DNA of 64,000 nucleotides from Methanoregula sp. (GTDB taxonomy: Archaea > Halobacteriota > Methanomicrobia > Methanomicrobiales > Methanospirillaceae), in contig JALOBP010000003.1 in NCBI GenBank assembly GCA_023228295.1, forward strand, positions 1 to 64,000. Reading direction: 5' to 3'. Numbering within the stretch: position 1 is the first letter of the stretch; the number at the start of each line of letters is the position of its first letter. A program made the position numbers and the translations under genes. The notes under the pieces were generated by a model that had not been told where the DNA came from, did no database searches, and was given only the letters and a program-made list of their open reading frames with translations. Positions 26,584 through 35,587 of this stretch are shown one piece after another.

Positions 26584-27729
26584 ATGAAGCATGATGTGAT
26601 CGTTGTTGGTGCAGGGCCTGCCGGCAGCGCTGCTGCTGCTGAGTGTGCAAGGCTTGGCCTTTCAACGCTCTGCATCGAAGAGCACGGGACCATCGGGTTT
26701 CCGGTCCAGTGCGCCGGGCTCCTCTCAACTGCAGCATTTGACGGATGTAGGGTCTCGGAACGATCGGTGTTGAACCGGGTCTGCGGAGCCCGTGTCATCT
26801 CCGAAACCGGGAGTGTTCTTACCTTTGATGCCGGCACGACAAAGGCAGTAGTGGTGGACCGGGGTATCCTGGACCGGGAGATGGCAGAGGTTGCAGCAGA
26901 TGCCGGTGTGGAGTTCCGTATGAAAACCTCGGTCTGTTCCCTTGGAGAGAACTTTGTCTGCACCCGGGGGGTATACGGCCATGAGGAGTTTCCCTTCAGG
27001 ATCTTGATTGCAGCCGACGGTCCTCGCAGTACGGTAGCCCGGCTTCTGGGAATGCAGCGTGCCAGGACCTACCTTGCCGGGATCCAGGCCGATCTTTGCG
27101 GTGAATGCGACCCCCGCATGGTGGAGATCTTCCCGGATGCATCCCCGGAGTTCTTCGGCTGGTCAATCCCGACCGGACCCGGGAGGATCCGGGTCGGCCT
27201 CTGTGGCGCAACAAATGTGCCCGGGCTGTTCAATACCTTCCTTAGGCACTTTGGCACAAGCTCTGCCCACCTTGTCACCGGGACGCTGCCACTGGGCATC
27301 ATGCCAAAGACCTACGCCAACCGAACGCTCTTTGTGGGCGATGCTGCGGGTTTTGCCAAACCCACCTCAGGTGGCGGCATCTACACCGGGGTACGCTCGG
27401 CCCGGCATGCCGCGGCAGTTACGGCAGACGCGTGCAGCAGTGATACCTTCACTGATACATTCCTTGCCGGTTACGAGCAGCGGTGGAGGGGGGATTTCGG
27501 GCACGAGCTGGAAGTGGGATATCACTTGTTCACCCTCCGGCAGAAACTGGGCGGGCAGGATATGGATGCCCTCATCCGTGCACTGAATGACCCGGAGATT
27601 GTGCGCACCATCGAAGAGCACGGTGATATGGACCGGCCGGGGACACTCATACGAAAGCTTCTCTTAAAACCTGCCGTGCTCCGGTTGCTGAAACCCCTGG
27701 TCCGCACCGGGCTGCGCTCACTGTTGTAA
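26584..27729 (+). CDS. Geranylgeranyl reductase family FAD enzyme
   Basis: This 381-residue flavoprotein opens with an FAD-binding Rossmann motif (DVIVVGAGPAGSAAAAECARLG) and has the family motifs CAGLLS in the substrate region and TLFVGDAAGFAKPTSGGGIY near residue 240-260, which closes the FAD site. Enzymes of this family saturate the geranylgeranyl chains of archaeal ether lipids or reduce related isoprenoids, working at the membrane surface. The ATG at 26584 gives the family length of about 380-400. The frame is open much further upstream, but that part overlaps the previous gene. No ribosome binding site is visible, so the transcript may be leaderless. The precise lipid substrate is not certain. 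Confidence 0.85.
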   Translation: MKHDVIVVGAGPAGSAAAAECARLGLSTLCIEEHGTIGFPVQCAGLLSTAAFDGCRVSERSVLNRVCGARVISETGSVLTFDAGTTKAVVVDRGILDREMAEVAADAGVEFRMKTSVCSLGENFVCTRGVYGHEEFPFRILIAADGPRSTVARLLGMQRARTYLAGIQADLCGECDPRMVEIFPDASPEFFGWSIPTGPGRIRVGLCGATNVPGLFNTFLRHFGTSSAHLVTGTLPLGIMPKTYANRTLFVGDAAGFAKPTSGGGIYTGVRSARHAAAVTADACSSDTFTDTFLAGYEQRWRGDFGHELEVGYHLFTLRQKLGGQDMDALIRALNDPEIVRTIEEHGDMDRPGTLIRKLLLKPAVLRLLKPLVRTGLRSLL

Positions 27730-27743
27730 TCAATCTATAAAAA

Positions 27744-29207
27744 TCAGGATTTTTCCGATGCCGGCATCATGATATGGCACCGTTCGGCCTGTTGGTTACG
27801 GGGATACCTGTACTTACCCTGCGGTACGCGCATTTCGAACCGTGCACCCCTCTGGTACTCCCCGTTTTCGCAGATGGTAATTCCTGTGATGGAGAGGATT
27901 TCCTGCACGAGGAACAACCCGAGGCCGGTATTTTTACCAAAACCCTTGCCAAAGATACTGGCCTTGTCAAAGGGGGGAATCCCGGTACCATTGTCCTCTA
28001 TATGGATCGTCACTTCCCCGTACGGCGATTCCGTTGCGGTGATCCGGAGAAGCGTTACAGGACCCCCATGCTGGAGTGAGTTTTCAATAACATTGTAAAA
28101 TGCCCGTTCCAAGTGAGGATCGGCAAAGAGCTCCAGATCCCGCGTATCCGACTGGACCGTGAGATTTTTGATATCAATATGCGCACAGGCATGGAAGAAA
28201 ACGTCGTGCACGTTCTGCCAGACGGGAGCTGTCACGCCAAGATCCTGGTAGAGTTTGGAAAATTCGATATTCTCCCCGATTATCTTAACCGTGGACATGA
28301 TCTTTTTTAAGTACATTGAGAAATCAGGTTCCGGTGGCCGGCTTTTCACGAGATCGAGATATCCGCCGATCACGGTCAGCTTGTTCCGGATGTCATGCCG
28401 TGTGATCTCGGTCAGCATGCTGAGTTTTTTATTTGCCAGCTGCAGTGCATCCTGTGTCATCTGGATCTCTGAGATGTCGTGGAAGATACCCATAATGCAG
28501 TGTCTTCCGCCAAGATCGATGACCGTTGCACTGACTATCATCGGAATATACCTGCCATCAGCGCCGAGGATGATGAGCGTCAGTGATCCTGATCCATCCC
28601 GGGTGATAGTCTCAAATGCTGCCCGGTACTTGTCGTGGTATGCAGGAGGATGGATGGATAAGTGGGGCCGTGCGGTTATCTCATCAGGGGACAGGCCGGT
28701 GATCTCCCGGGCTTTTTTGTTGGCATCGATGAACCTGCCGGATGCAATGTCAATAATGAAGATAGCATCGCTGGCATGATCCATGAGATTCCGGTTCTTC
28801 TCATTCTCACTTTTCAGGGCGTCGACCGTCCGGCGCCGTTCAAGTGCAATGAGGATCTTGTGCCGGAGCTCGGCGAACTGCGATTTTGCATCGCCGCCTT
28901 TCTGGAGATAAAAATCAACACCAAGGTTGATCGCCTCGATCACAACTTCCTCACGGCCCCGCCCGGTGAAGAGGATGAACGGGAGGTTCCCGTACAGAGA
29001 ACGGACCTGATTTAAAAACTCGAGGCCGTCCATATCCGGCATCTGGTAATCCGAGATCACGGCATCAAATGCCGAGGTGGACAGTTTTTCTAAACCATCC
29101 TGCGCTGAGCAGGTTATGGTTACGGAGAATTCCCCGCCCCGTTCGAGAAAGAGCTTGCCAAGATCAAGAAGATCCGGTTCGTCATCAACGTACAGGAGAG
29201 TTATCAT
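27744..29207 (-). CDS. Hybrid sensor: receiver, PAS and histidine kinase
   Basis: This 487-residue protein starts with a response-regulator receiver domain (acidic pair in YVDDEPD, phosphoacceptor Asp in AVISDYQMPDMDG, conserved Lys in LQKGG). It continues with a PAS domain (about 145-260) and ends with a histidine kinase core. The H-box reads LTEITRHDIRNKLTVIGGY, the N-box FYNVIENSLQHGG, and the ATP lid contains FGKGFGKNTGLGLFL. A receiver in front of PAS and kinase is a layout common in methanogens. It diverges from another kinase with a nearly identical H-box style, so the two may share a partner. The stimulus is unknown. Confidence 0.85.
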   Translation of the reverse strand: MITLLYVDDEPDLLDLGKLFLERGGEFSVTITCSAQDGLEKLSTSAFDAVISDYQMPDMDGLEFLNQVRSLYGNLPFILFTGRGREEVVIEAINLGVDFYLQKGGDAKSQFAELRHKILIALERRRTVDALKSENEKNRNLMDHASDAIFIIDIASGRFIDANKKAREITGLSPDEITARPHLSIHPPAYHDKYRAAFETITRDGSGSLTLIILGADGRYIPMIVSATVIDLGGRHCIMGIFHDISEIQMTQDALQLANKKLSMLTEITRHDIRNKLTVIGGYLDLVKSRPPEPDFSMYLKKIMSTVKIIGENIEFSKLYQDLGVTAPVWQNVHDVFFHACAHIDIKNLTVQSDTRDLELFADPHLERAFYNVIENSLQHGGPVTLLRITATESPYGEVTIHIEDNGTGIPPFDKASIFGKGFGKNTGLGLFLVQEILSITGITICENGEYQRGARFEMRVPQGKYRYPRNQQAERCHIMMPASEKS

Positions 29208-29509
29208 ACTGGTCATTTATTTGTTACAGGGGGATATATTTTTTTATCAGCAGTTTTTTTTATAAAAATGTTTGTAATTATCCACTCAATGCTGTTCAGG
29301 TAGTTCTGCGAAATGGGCAAGGATCGTTAAAAATGGTATATCCTCCGGTATCCGGATTATTACCATCTCGTACGTCTCTCTTTCCGGCAATGCAAACCCC
29401 CGGCAGATTCCTCCCGCATACTATGGCGGGAGAAAAAAGCTGGGCATGGAGAATGTACTTATTCAAGCGGAGAGTATTTTCCCCTAACCCCCCCAAGAGG
29501 AATTCTGGT

Positions 29510-30670
29510 ATGATCCGTATTGAACTGGGAACCACACCAAAAGAACAGGAGCAGTCCATCTTAGTTGCTATCGTCTGCCTCACGATTGGTATCTTTGCAG
29601 CCGACATCCTCCTTCCCCTTGGTTTCGTCATCTGGATCCTGTACCTTGTCCCGCTTCTGATGTCTGTCTGGCTTCCGCACCGGTATGCACCCTTTCTCAT
29701 GGCATGTGTTCTGTCCGGGGCACTGCCTCTCGGGGGCCTGATTACGGGATCTGAGCAGGGACGCGTCTCCGATCTCCCGTATCGTGCGGTTTTCATTCTG
29801 ATGATCGCCGTCATTTCCCTCCTTGCGTGGGAGATCCGGAGCAATTATACCAGTCTCAAAGAGGAGATTGCCGAACGACGCATAGCACAGGAGAATCTCG
29901 AGGTGCTGGCCGGGACGCTCGAGAAACGGGTGGGGATGCGGACCGCTGAACTCTCGGATGTGAATGCCGAACTGACCCGTGATATTACCGAGCGGTTGCG
30001 GATTGAGGAGGCCCTTGCCACCGCGAACCAGAAGCTTTCCCTCCTCGCCCAGATCACCCGCCACGATATCTCCAACCGGGTCTTTGCCCTGCTGGTTAAT
30101 CTCGATCTTGCAAAGGATCAGAGTGCCGCAATGAACGATGCGGCCATGGATGCCAATCTCCGGAGCATGGAAAAGAATATCCACGGTATCCAGGACCAGA
30201 TCGCGTTTGCGAAAGATTACCAGGAGATTGGGGCGCAGACCTCTGGCTGGTATCCTGTTGGGGAAATCATCCACGCTTCGGCAGTTCAGCTGAACCTGGG
30301 GAATGTCCAGCTGGATGTCAGCACCGGCCGGCTTGAGATCTTTGCCGATCCGTTGATCGGCAAGGTCTTTTACAACCTGATCGACAATGCTATACGGCAT
30401 GGCGGGGATGTCTCCTGTATTACATTTTCCTGTCGGAGAGAAGGGGCCGTGATCATTATTCTCTGCGAGGATAACGGGGCCGGGATTTCGGAGAGGGATA
30501 AGCAGCATATCTTTGCCAAGGGATTCGGTAAGGATTCCGGTCTCGGCCTCTTCCTGATCCGCGAAATCCTCGGTATCACCGGCATCACGATCCGAGAGAC
30601 CGGCGAACCTGGGAAAGGCGCCCGCTTCGAACTGACCGTGCCGGAGGGGAAGTTCCGGGATGTACCCTGA
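29510..30670 (+). CDS. Membrane-bound histidine kinase
   Basis: This 386-residue kinase has about four membrane helices in the first 110 residues (ILVAIVCLTIGIFAADILLP and following), then a coiled coil (LEVLAGTLEKRVGMRTAEL) and a kinase core. The H-box is LLAQITRHDISNRVFALLV, the N-box FYNLIDNAIRHGG and the lid FAKGFGKDSGLGLFL. The core is clearly related to that of the divergent receiver-PAS kinase next to it. The ATG at 29510 has AGAGG ten bases upstream. The frame is open further left, but that part has no domain. No separate response regulator is visible beside it. Confidence 0.8.
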   Translation: MIRIELGTTPKEQEQSILVAIVCLTIGIFAADILLPLGFVIWILYLVPLLMSVWLPHRYAPFLMACVLSGALPLGGLITGSEQGRVSDLPYRAVFILMIAVISLLAWEIRSNYTSLKEEIAERRIAQENLEVLAGTLEKRVGMRTAELSDVNAELTRDITERLRIEEALATANQKLSLLAQITRHDISNRVFALLVNLDLAKDQSAAMNDAAMDANLRSMEKNIHGIQDQIAFAKDYQEIGAQTSGWYPVGEIIHASAVQLNLGNVQLDVSTGRLEIFADPLIGKVFYNLIDNAIRHGGDVSCITFSCRREGAVIIILCEDNGAGISERDKQHIFAKGFGKDSGLGLFLIREILGITGITIRETGEPGKGARFELTVPEGKFRDVP

Positions 30671-30982
30671 TGTGGATGACACCGGTTTCTCTCCCGAATG
30701 ATTCCACCCGTGCAGGTACTCGTGCAGGTTCCGCCCGGCATTCTGCACTGGTTATGTGCCGGAAGTCCGGGCTGTCATTATGAAAAAAGTCGACGATTGC
30801 GGGTCGGATTCTGTTCATTGTTTGCTCATGCTACTTTTTTCTTTTTGCATCATACCCAATGATACAGGGCCCTGTTTTTTTTTTGAAAATACGCGAAATG
30901 ATAAATATTTTAGTAATTCCAAACTCAAATTAAAATTATCCTGATCACAAAATATTTTAACGAGCCCCTGATATGTGTGTTC
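30671..30982. other. Intergenic stretch before the DUF5658 gene
   Basis: No gene seen. The right end is AT-rich and contains AAAATATTTTAA at about 30948-30959, a plausible TATA box for the next gene, whose ATG at 30983 would then have almost no leader. Confidence 0.4.
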
Positions 30983-31363
30983 ATGACCGCGCAGGAACAC
31001 AGGTCTGGAATCCTGGCGGGTAACCCTGTATGCCGCCCGGCCAATGAGGTAATAGACCGGCGGATCACGGAGTTCTCGCTCATCCTTGCCGCACTTTTCC
31101 TGCTTGATATCATCACCACAGAACTCATCCTCCGTCTGGGCGGGATCGAGTTGAACCCGCTCATGGCCGGGGTTGTGACAAGCCCTCTTGTGCATCTCGC
31201 GATCAAGGCCGGCACTCTGCTCCTGATCATCATCGTCTCCCATTTTGCTGAGAGCAAAGTAAAGGGATCCGCGATCGCATTCTACTGCGTTATCATTACG
31301 CACTATGTCTTTGTGATCGTCAACAACATGTTCGTGCTCATCCCGCACGTTGCCGGATTATGA
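30983..31363 (+). CDS. DUF5658 family membrane protein
   Basis: This 126-residue protein has three membrane helices and the DUF5658 signature LLDIITTELILRLGGIELNP, followed by MAGVVTSPLVHLAIKAGTLLL. The domain is frequent in methanogens and other archaea and bacteria, and its function is unknown. The ATG at 30983 lies about 24 bases downstream of a TATA-like element, so the mRNA may be leaderless. A GTG at 30977 would add two residues. Confidence 0.7.
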   Translation: MTAQEHRSGILAGNPVCRPANEVIDRRITEFSLILAALFLLDIITTELILRLGGIELNPLMAGVVTSPLVHLAIKAGTLLLIIIVSHFAESKVKGSAIAFYCVIITHYVFVIVNNMFVLIPHVAGL

Positions 31364-31461
31364 CCAGCACTGATTTTTTTAAAGGGACGTGCAGGTTTTT
31401 ATGGCCGGGTCCTGCAATTATCCCAAAACGAATGTGGATATAATGAGAAGGCCGTTTTTTT

Positions 31462-31797
31462 TTAGAACTCTTCTGCTATGCCGTACCCCCATTGATAGAG
31501 TGATGCAATCGGATCGCTTTTTGGGAAGATATTGCAGATCAGCCCTTTGCTCCGGAGATACCGTTCCGCATTCTGCGGGGACATGGGCAGGATTTTCTCC
31601 CGTGTCGATTTGGTTGTTGACCAGAGATGCAGATAATAAGTTGCGTTCTTTTCGCGGTCCATATGGAGATAGAGATCCTTTCCTATATGCTGGATATCCG
31701 CAGTTTTTTTTTCAGGCCGCGGTGCCGCGTAGAGACACTCGTCATGCCGGGTGTCAACCGGGATCTGCCGGCTTCCGTTATACAGTACAGTTTTCAT
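31462..31797 (-). CDS. Hypothetical soluble protein, 111 aa
   Basis: This protein has a strand-rich first part (KTVLYNGSRQIPVDTRHDECL), then KDLYLHMDREKNATYYLHLW, then a helical segment (MSPQNAERYLRSKGL). No family was recognised. The ATG at 31797 has AGGAG eight bases upstream, which supports translation. The gene is convergent with the DUF5658 gene. It may be a small regulatory or DNA-associated protein, but nothing in the sequence decides this. Confidence 0.55.
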   Translation of the reverse strand: MKTVLYNGSRQIPVDTRHDECLYAAPRPEKKTADIQHIGKDLYLHMDREKNATYYLHLWSTTKSTREKILPMSPQNAERYLRSKGLICNIFPKSDPIASLYQWGYGIAEEF

Positions 31798-31995
31798 AAC
31801 GAACAACTCCTGCCGTGCCCGAGGCCGGTTTCCCCACCGGCCCGGATCCGGCGTTTGAGTTTTTCTGGCGTTTACCTTGTCGAAGGTGCGGGTTGTGCCG
31901 GAATCCCAGCAGTACCCTGATTCATCTATAGGGGCTTTGCGTTATTATACTTTTTCATTTTTGTAGCAATTAATATGTAAATTTTTTTGAAATGT

Positions 31996-32130
31996 AATAT
32001 TAAAAGAGGCTGGACCTGACGGTGATCACTACTCTCCCTCAGATAACCGTCAATTCATAGAGTTGCACAAGAAAAATCCAGTCCGGACAACACCCGACAG
32101 TGGCGACCGGGTCCGGAGTAAATCTCCGGT
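31996..32130 (+). ncRNA. Candidate structured non-coding RNA
   Basis: An AT-rich tract with a TATA-like TAATATTAAAAG (about 31996-32007) is followed by about 125 bases with ordered inverted repeats and no open frame. These are CTGGA (32010) with TCCAG (32077), nested GACGGT (32018) with ACCGTC (32046), and a perfect CCGGAG/CTCCGG hairpin with loop TAAAT at 32113-32129 that is extended by GGCG/CGCC. The arrangement suggests a transcribed RNA or a leader element. It lies between the 3' end of nikR and the divergent hypothetical gene. If transcription starts 25 bases after the TATA box, the first stem would be partly outside, so the exact ends are uncertain. Confidence 0.35.
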
Positions 32131-32187
32131 CACGCCGGGTAAAACAATTGGCAGGAAACAAGGAATGAACTAAAAAGAGAAACGACC

Positions 32188-32604
32188 TCAATCCTCAATC
32201 GAGATAGTTGTCAGTTTTACTGATTCGACACCCTTGTGGGCCATCAGTTTCTCAGCAAGTTCCTTCAGCTGCGAACCGTCCCCATGGACAAGGATTACCT
32301 CCAGGCACCGCTCGTGCGTGACATGGGAGTGGAGTGAGGCCTTGATGATGTCGTGGTAGTCGTGCTCGATCTCCGTGATGGCCGAGAGGAGGTTGCGCTG
32401 CTCGTGGTCGTACACCATCGTGATGACGCCCTCGCGTTCGCCCTTGACATCGGACATCCACTTGTAGTACGTGATGTACGTGCGGATCGCATCGCGGATA
32501 CCTTCCGAGCGTGACGAATAGCCACGGTAATTAAGGATTTCATCAAAGCGGTCGAGCAGGTTCTTTGGGAGTGAGATCCCGATCCGGGAGAGGTCGTCTT
32601 CCAT
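32188..32604 (-). CDS. nikR: Nickel-responsive regulator NikR
   Basis: This 138-residue repressor has the ribbon-helix-helix DNA-binding domain at 1-45 (RIGISLPKNLLDRFDEIL, SSRSEGIRDAIR) and a C-terminal ACT-like metal-binding domain. The nickel ligands match E. coli NikR: His81, His92, His94 and Cys100 (HSHVTHERCLE). It should bind nickel and control nickel uptake genes. It lies downstream of a substrate-binding protein, ABC-2 pair and cobN on the same strand, with a 102-base gap that may hold its own promoter. The ATG at 32604 has GGTGA nine bases upstream, and the ATG at 32610 is the alternative. Which operator it binds is not known. Confidence 0.92.
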   Translation of the reverse strand: MEDDLSRIGISLPKNLLDRFDEILNYRGYSSRSEGIRDAIRTYITYYKWMSDVKGEREGVITMVYDHEQRNLLSAITEIEHDYHDIIKASLHSHVTHERCLEVILVHGDGSQLKELAEKLMAHKGVESVKLTTISIED

Positions 32605-32706
32605 AGGCATGATTCACCAGTGATGAGAATATCGTAGCTTGTAGGTGTTAAAGTTTTTGAAAAACAGAGAGATTGGGTTGTACTTGGTATGAATTATCGT
32701 TGTGGA

Positions 32707-33819
32707 TTACGGCCAGATCAACCCGGTCTTGTTCGTCCCTGCAACATATCGCTCATCGTAGTCAGTGAGCATCTGTCGGGGATGCAGGTCCCGGAACTCT
32801 GAAGGGTGCAGGAGCTGGGCCGTGTATACAAGGCCGATGTACGCTCTGGGCCCGTACACGATCTCATTTTTCATTGCATGCACATGGTCGTTCTTTACAG
32901 CAGGGATCATCTCCCAGCCGGGCCGGGTTTTGAGCGAACCGACCATCTCTTCAAGACTGATTGTGTTGGTGCTGGAAACAACTTTCAGGATATACTCAGG
33001 CTGTCTTGCAACAACCCATTCCGGGCTCACCTTGACAGATGATGATGAGACATCATCCGCAATGTTCTTCCCGCCGGCACCGGTAACCAGTTCATGTGCA
33101 CCGGAGCCCGCCGCTGCAACGGTATAGTCCGTGTACATCTCAAAATAGACTTCCGGGTACGTGCCTGACGGGATTTTCTTTAAACGTCCTGTCACATCAC
33201 TAATAGTATCCTCGACAAGCCTTGCATAGACCTCAGCCTCGTTCATCTTCCCGGTGAGCCGGCCCAGGGCCCGGGCATCGGAGGAGAGCGTGGAGAGCTT
33301 GAAGCAGTCCAGCGAGATGATGGTGATGTTGGCTGCTGTGATCTGGTCGAAGTTTTTGGGTTTCGAGCTTGAGTATGCGATCACGATATCCGGATTCAGG
33401 GCGAGCATCCGCTCGATGTTCGGGTTCTGCCAGTCTCCGATACTCACCGCGTTCGGTATTTTGTCCATGACATATGGAACACTCTTCGTGGACTCCGTAA
33501 CACCGACAATCCGGTCACCAGCCCCCATTGCGATCAGGAGCTCAGCGGCATTGGCATTTGCAGCAATAATACGCTGCGGTTCACAGGGCAGGGACACGGT
33601 CATCCCATCCGTCTGGGTGATGGTTAACGGCTGGCATGAACTCGTTGCCGGGGCCGGTGTACCGGACGGGGCTTGTGTCCCGACGGGTATGATGGTTGCG
33701 GAAGGTGCAATGGCTGAAGTGACCGGTTGTTCTGCAGGCTTTTCAAGGACCAGGGCTGCTCCAACTGCGACAATACCGCAGATGAGGAGGGCGATAAGAA
33801 TCGATGTTACTTTTTCCAT
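32707..33819 (-). CDS. FecB/BtuF-type metal-chelate binding protein
   Basis: This 370-residue protein has an N-terminal hydrophobic signal or anchor (SILIALLICGIVAVGAALVL), a Pro/Ala/Thr-rich linker, and a periplasmic-binding fold of class III. The fold shows PQRIIAANANAAELLIAMGAGDR at the start and DIVIAY and the VRP-like EWVVARQPEYIL later. There is no lipobox cysteine at the usual place, so it is probably anchored by the uncleaved helix. It should deliver an iron-siderophore, cobalamin or other metal-tetrapyrrole ligand to the FecCD permease encoded in the divergent operon. The ATG at 33819 has CGGAG seven bases upstream. The NikR and CobN neighbours suggest nickel or cobalt, which is inference. 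Confidence 0.8.
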   Translation of the reverse strand: MEKVTSILIALLICGIVAVGAALVLEKPAEQPVTSAIAPSATIIPVGTQAPSGTPAPATSSCQPLTITQTDGMTVSLPCEPQRIIAANANAAELLIAMGAGDRIVGVTESTKSVPYVMDKIPNAVSIGDWQNPNIERMLALNPDIVIAYSSSKPKNFDQITAANITIISLDCFKLSTLSSDARALGRLTGKMNEAEVYARLVEDTISDVTGRLKKIPSGTYPEVYFEMYTDYTVAAAGSGAHELVTGAGGKNIADDVSSSSVKVSPEWVVARQPEYILKVVSSTNTISLEEMVGSLKTRPGWEMIPAVKNDHVHAMKNEIVYGPRAYIGLVYTAQLLHPSEFRDLHPRQMLTDYDERYVAGTNKTGLIWP

Positions 33820-33880
33820 GGTAAATCTCCGGAATCTGAACAATGGCCGGCCGTGCAGAAAAATGACCGGGACAAGACCA

Positions 33881-34606
33881 TCAGATCGTCACCCGCCGGA
33901 ATACGGACATGCAGATCCCCAGGATGACTGCTGATATGGTAACGAGGAGGATGACGGACAGTGAAGGTATTATACCGGCTCCGATCTCCCGCACGGCATC
34001 GATGGCAAAACTGAGTGGGTTGAGCCGGGCAAGCGTTGCAAGCCACGCAGGCATTACATCGTAAGGCATCAGGGCGCTTGAGGTGAAGAAGAGCGGCATC
34101 GAGATCATGGTGCTGAAGGCCGAGTAGGAATCGTGGTCGTCAAGGTACAGCGCAATGGTCGTGGCAAAAGCCGAGATGAGTACCCCGAACAGGAAGAGAA
34201 CGAAGTACGTCAGGAGATACTGGAGCGGGCTCATCAGCGTTGCGCCAATCATGAGAGCGATGACGAGGATGATGGTAGTCTGGATCAGGCCCCGGCCGGT
34301 GATGAAGAGGATCTTCCCCACAAGAATGCTGCTCCGCGGCGTAGGCAGGGCAAGGAATTTGTTCAAAAACCCGAGGATCTTGTCAAACATCAGAAGCGCT
34401 CCCCCGGACAAACCGGCCGAGAGCATGGTCATGACAAGAATTCCGGGCGTAATGAAGTCCAGATAATTGCCCGTGAATTTTACCGGCAGCGCGAGCCCGA
34501 CAAAGATCAGCCATGCTGCCGGCATGACCAGAGCCGAGACCACGGCAACACGGCCACGGTACCATTTCAGGAAGTCACGTTTCATGTACGTAAAAATACC
34601 CTTCAT
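33881..34606 (-). CDS. ABC-2 type permease
   Basis: This 241-residue membrane protein has six helices and the ABC-2 features VPVPA-like N-terminus and SAFSTMISMPLFFTSSALMP, followed by LNPLSFAIDAVREI. It pairs with the ATPase encoded just before it, with which it overlaps by four bases (ATGA). The pair is an exporter by family. Its place inside the cobN cluster is unusual, since the other transporter in this locus is an importer. It might expel a metal or tetrapyrrole intermediate. Confidence 0.8.
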   Translation of the reverse strand: MKGIFTYMKRDFLKWYRGRVAVVSALVMPAAWLIFVGLALPVKFTGNYLDFITPGILVMTMLSAGLSGGALLMFDKILGFLNKFLALPTPRSSILVGKILFITGRGLIQTTIILVIALMIGATLMSPLQYLLTYFVLFLFGVLISAFATTIALYLDDHDSYSAFSTMISMPLFFTSSALMPYDVMPAWLATLARLNPLSFAIDAVREIGAGIIPSLSVILLVTISAVILGICMSVFRRVTI

Positions 34607-35565
34607 TTCCGCCTCCGCAGCATTATCCGGAACTTCGCGTCTTCAAACCCGTGAGGCTCCTCCTGCTGGCCGACCGCTTGTAGGAAGACATCATCGAGGG
34701 TGGGCTCACGCAGGAACATCGCCCTGATGGCTGCACCAGACCGTGCAAGCGTATCGGCAAGCACCGGGAGCGCCTCGCTCCCATTCTCGGCAGTAAATGA
34801 GACCTCATCGCCGGTCCTTCCCACAAAGATGACGCCCTCAATATGTGGTGGGGTGCATTCCCCTTCAATCCTGACCGTGATGACATCCTTCATCAGCCTT
34901 GCCTTGAGTTCTGAGGGAGAGCCCAGAGCAGCTATCCTGCCCTTGCTGATGATCCCGACCCGGTCGCAGAACTGGTCGGCCTCATCCATGTAATGGGTAG
35001 TGACAAAGATGGTCATGCCCTTCTTCCGGAGGTTCCTGATGTGCTCCCAGATCTTTTTCCTTGCAGCAACATCGAGACCGATCGTGGGCTCATCAAGAAA
35101 GAGCACTGAGGGTTCGTGGACGAGGGCCTGTGCCAGCTCGAGCCGCCGGCGCATCCCGCCCGAGTAAGTTTTGATGAGGTCGTCAGCCCGGTCCGTCAGC
35201 TCCATAACCGCGAGTACCTCATCCACGCGGTCTTTGGCATTTTCAACGCCATACAGGTCGGCAAAGAAGCGGACATTTTCCCGGCCGGTCAGTTTAATGT
35301 CTACGGCCATATCCTGCGGCACGTAACTGATACAGCTCCTGACTTCCTCCGCATTACGGAGAATGTCATTGCCGCATACCGTGGCACTTCCTTTGGTCGG
35401 GTGGAGGAGGGTCGTGAGCATAAGAACCGTGGTCGTCTTGCCCGACCCGTTGGGGCCAAGCAGGGCGAAGATCTCGTTATTGATCGAGAGCGTGAGGTCA
35501 TCCACGGCACAGAGCGCGTCATAGTATTTGGTCAGGTTGCTCGTCTCAATTGCATTCATTGTCAT
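34603..35565 (-). CDS. ABC transporter ATPase, DrrA type
   Basis: This 320-residue ATPase has Walker A GPNGSGKT at residues 37-44, the signature YSGGMRRR, Walker B LFLDEPTIGLD and the switch His in TTHYMDEADQF. A C-terminal extension of about 90 residues ends with REPTLDDVFLQAVG, which is typical of DrrA-like exporters. It is 22 bases after cobN and overlaps the ABC-2 permease gene by four bases, so the three are co-transcribed. Similar in layout to the pair at 9185-10923 but not a close copy. An upstream ATG at 35607 would overlap cobN, so I chose the ATG at 35565. Confidence 0.85.
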   Translation of the reverse strand: MTMNAIETSNLTKYYDALCAVDDLTLSINNEIFALLGPNGSGKTTTVLMLTTLLHPTKGSATVCGNDILRNAEEVRSCISYVPQDMAVDIKLTGRENVRFFADLYGVENAKDRVDEVLAVMELTDRADDLIKTYSGGMRRRLELAQALVHEPSVLFLDEPTIGLDVAARKKIWEHIRNLRKKGMTIFVTTHYMDEADQFCDRVGIISKGRIAALGSPSELKARLMKDVITVRIEGECTPPHIEGVIFVGRTGDEVSFTAENGSEALPVLADTLARSGAAIRAMFLREPTLDDVFLQAVGQQEEPHGFEDAKFRIMLRRRK

Positions 35566-35587
35566 TTCGCCATCCCATTCCCGTGCA

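Noticed and set aside
29561..30748. Minus-strand frame of 395 codons
   Set aside because: Antisense shadow of the histidine kinase gene at 29510-30670.
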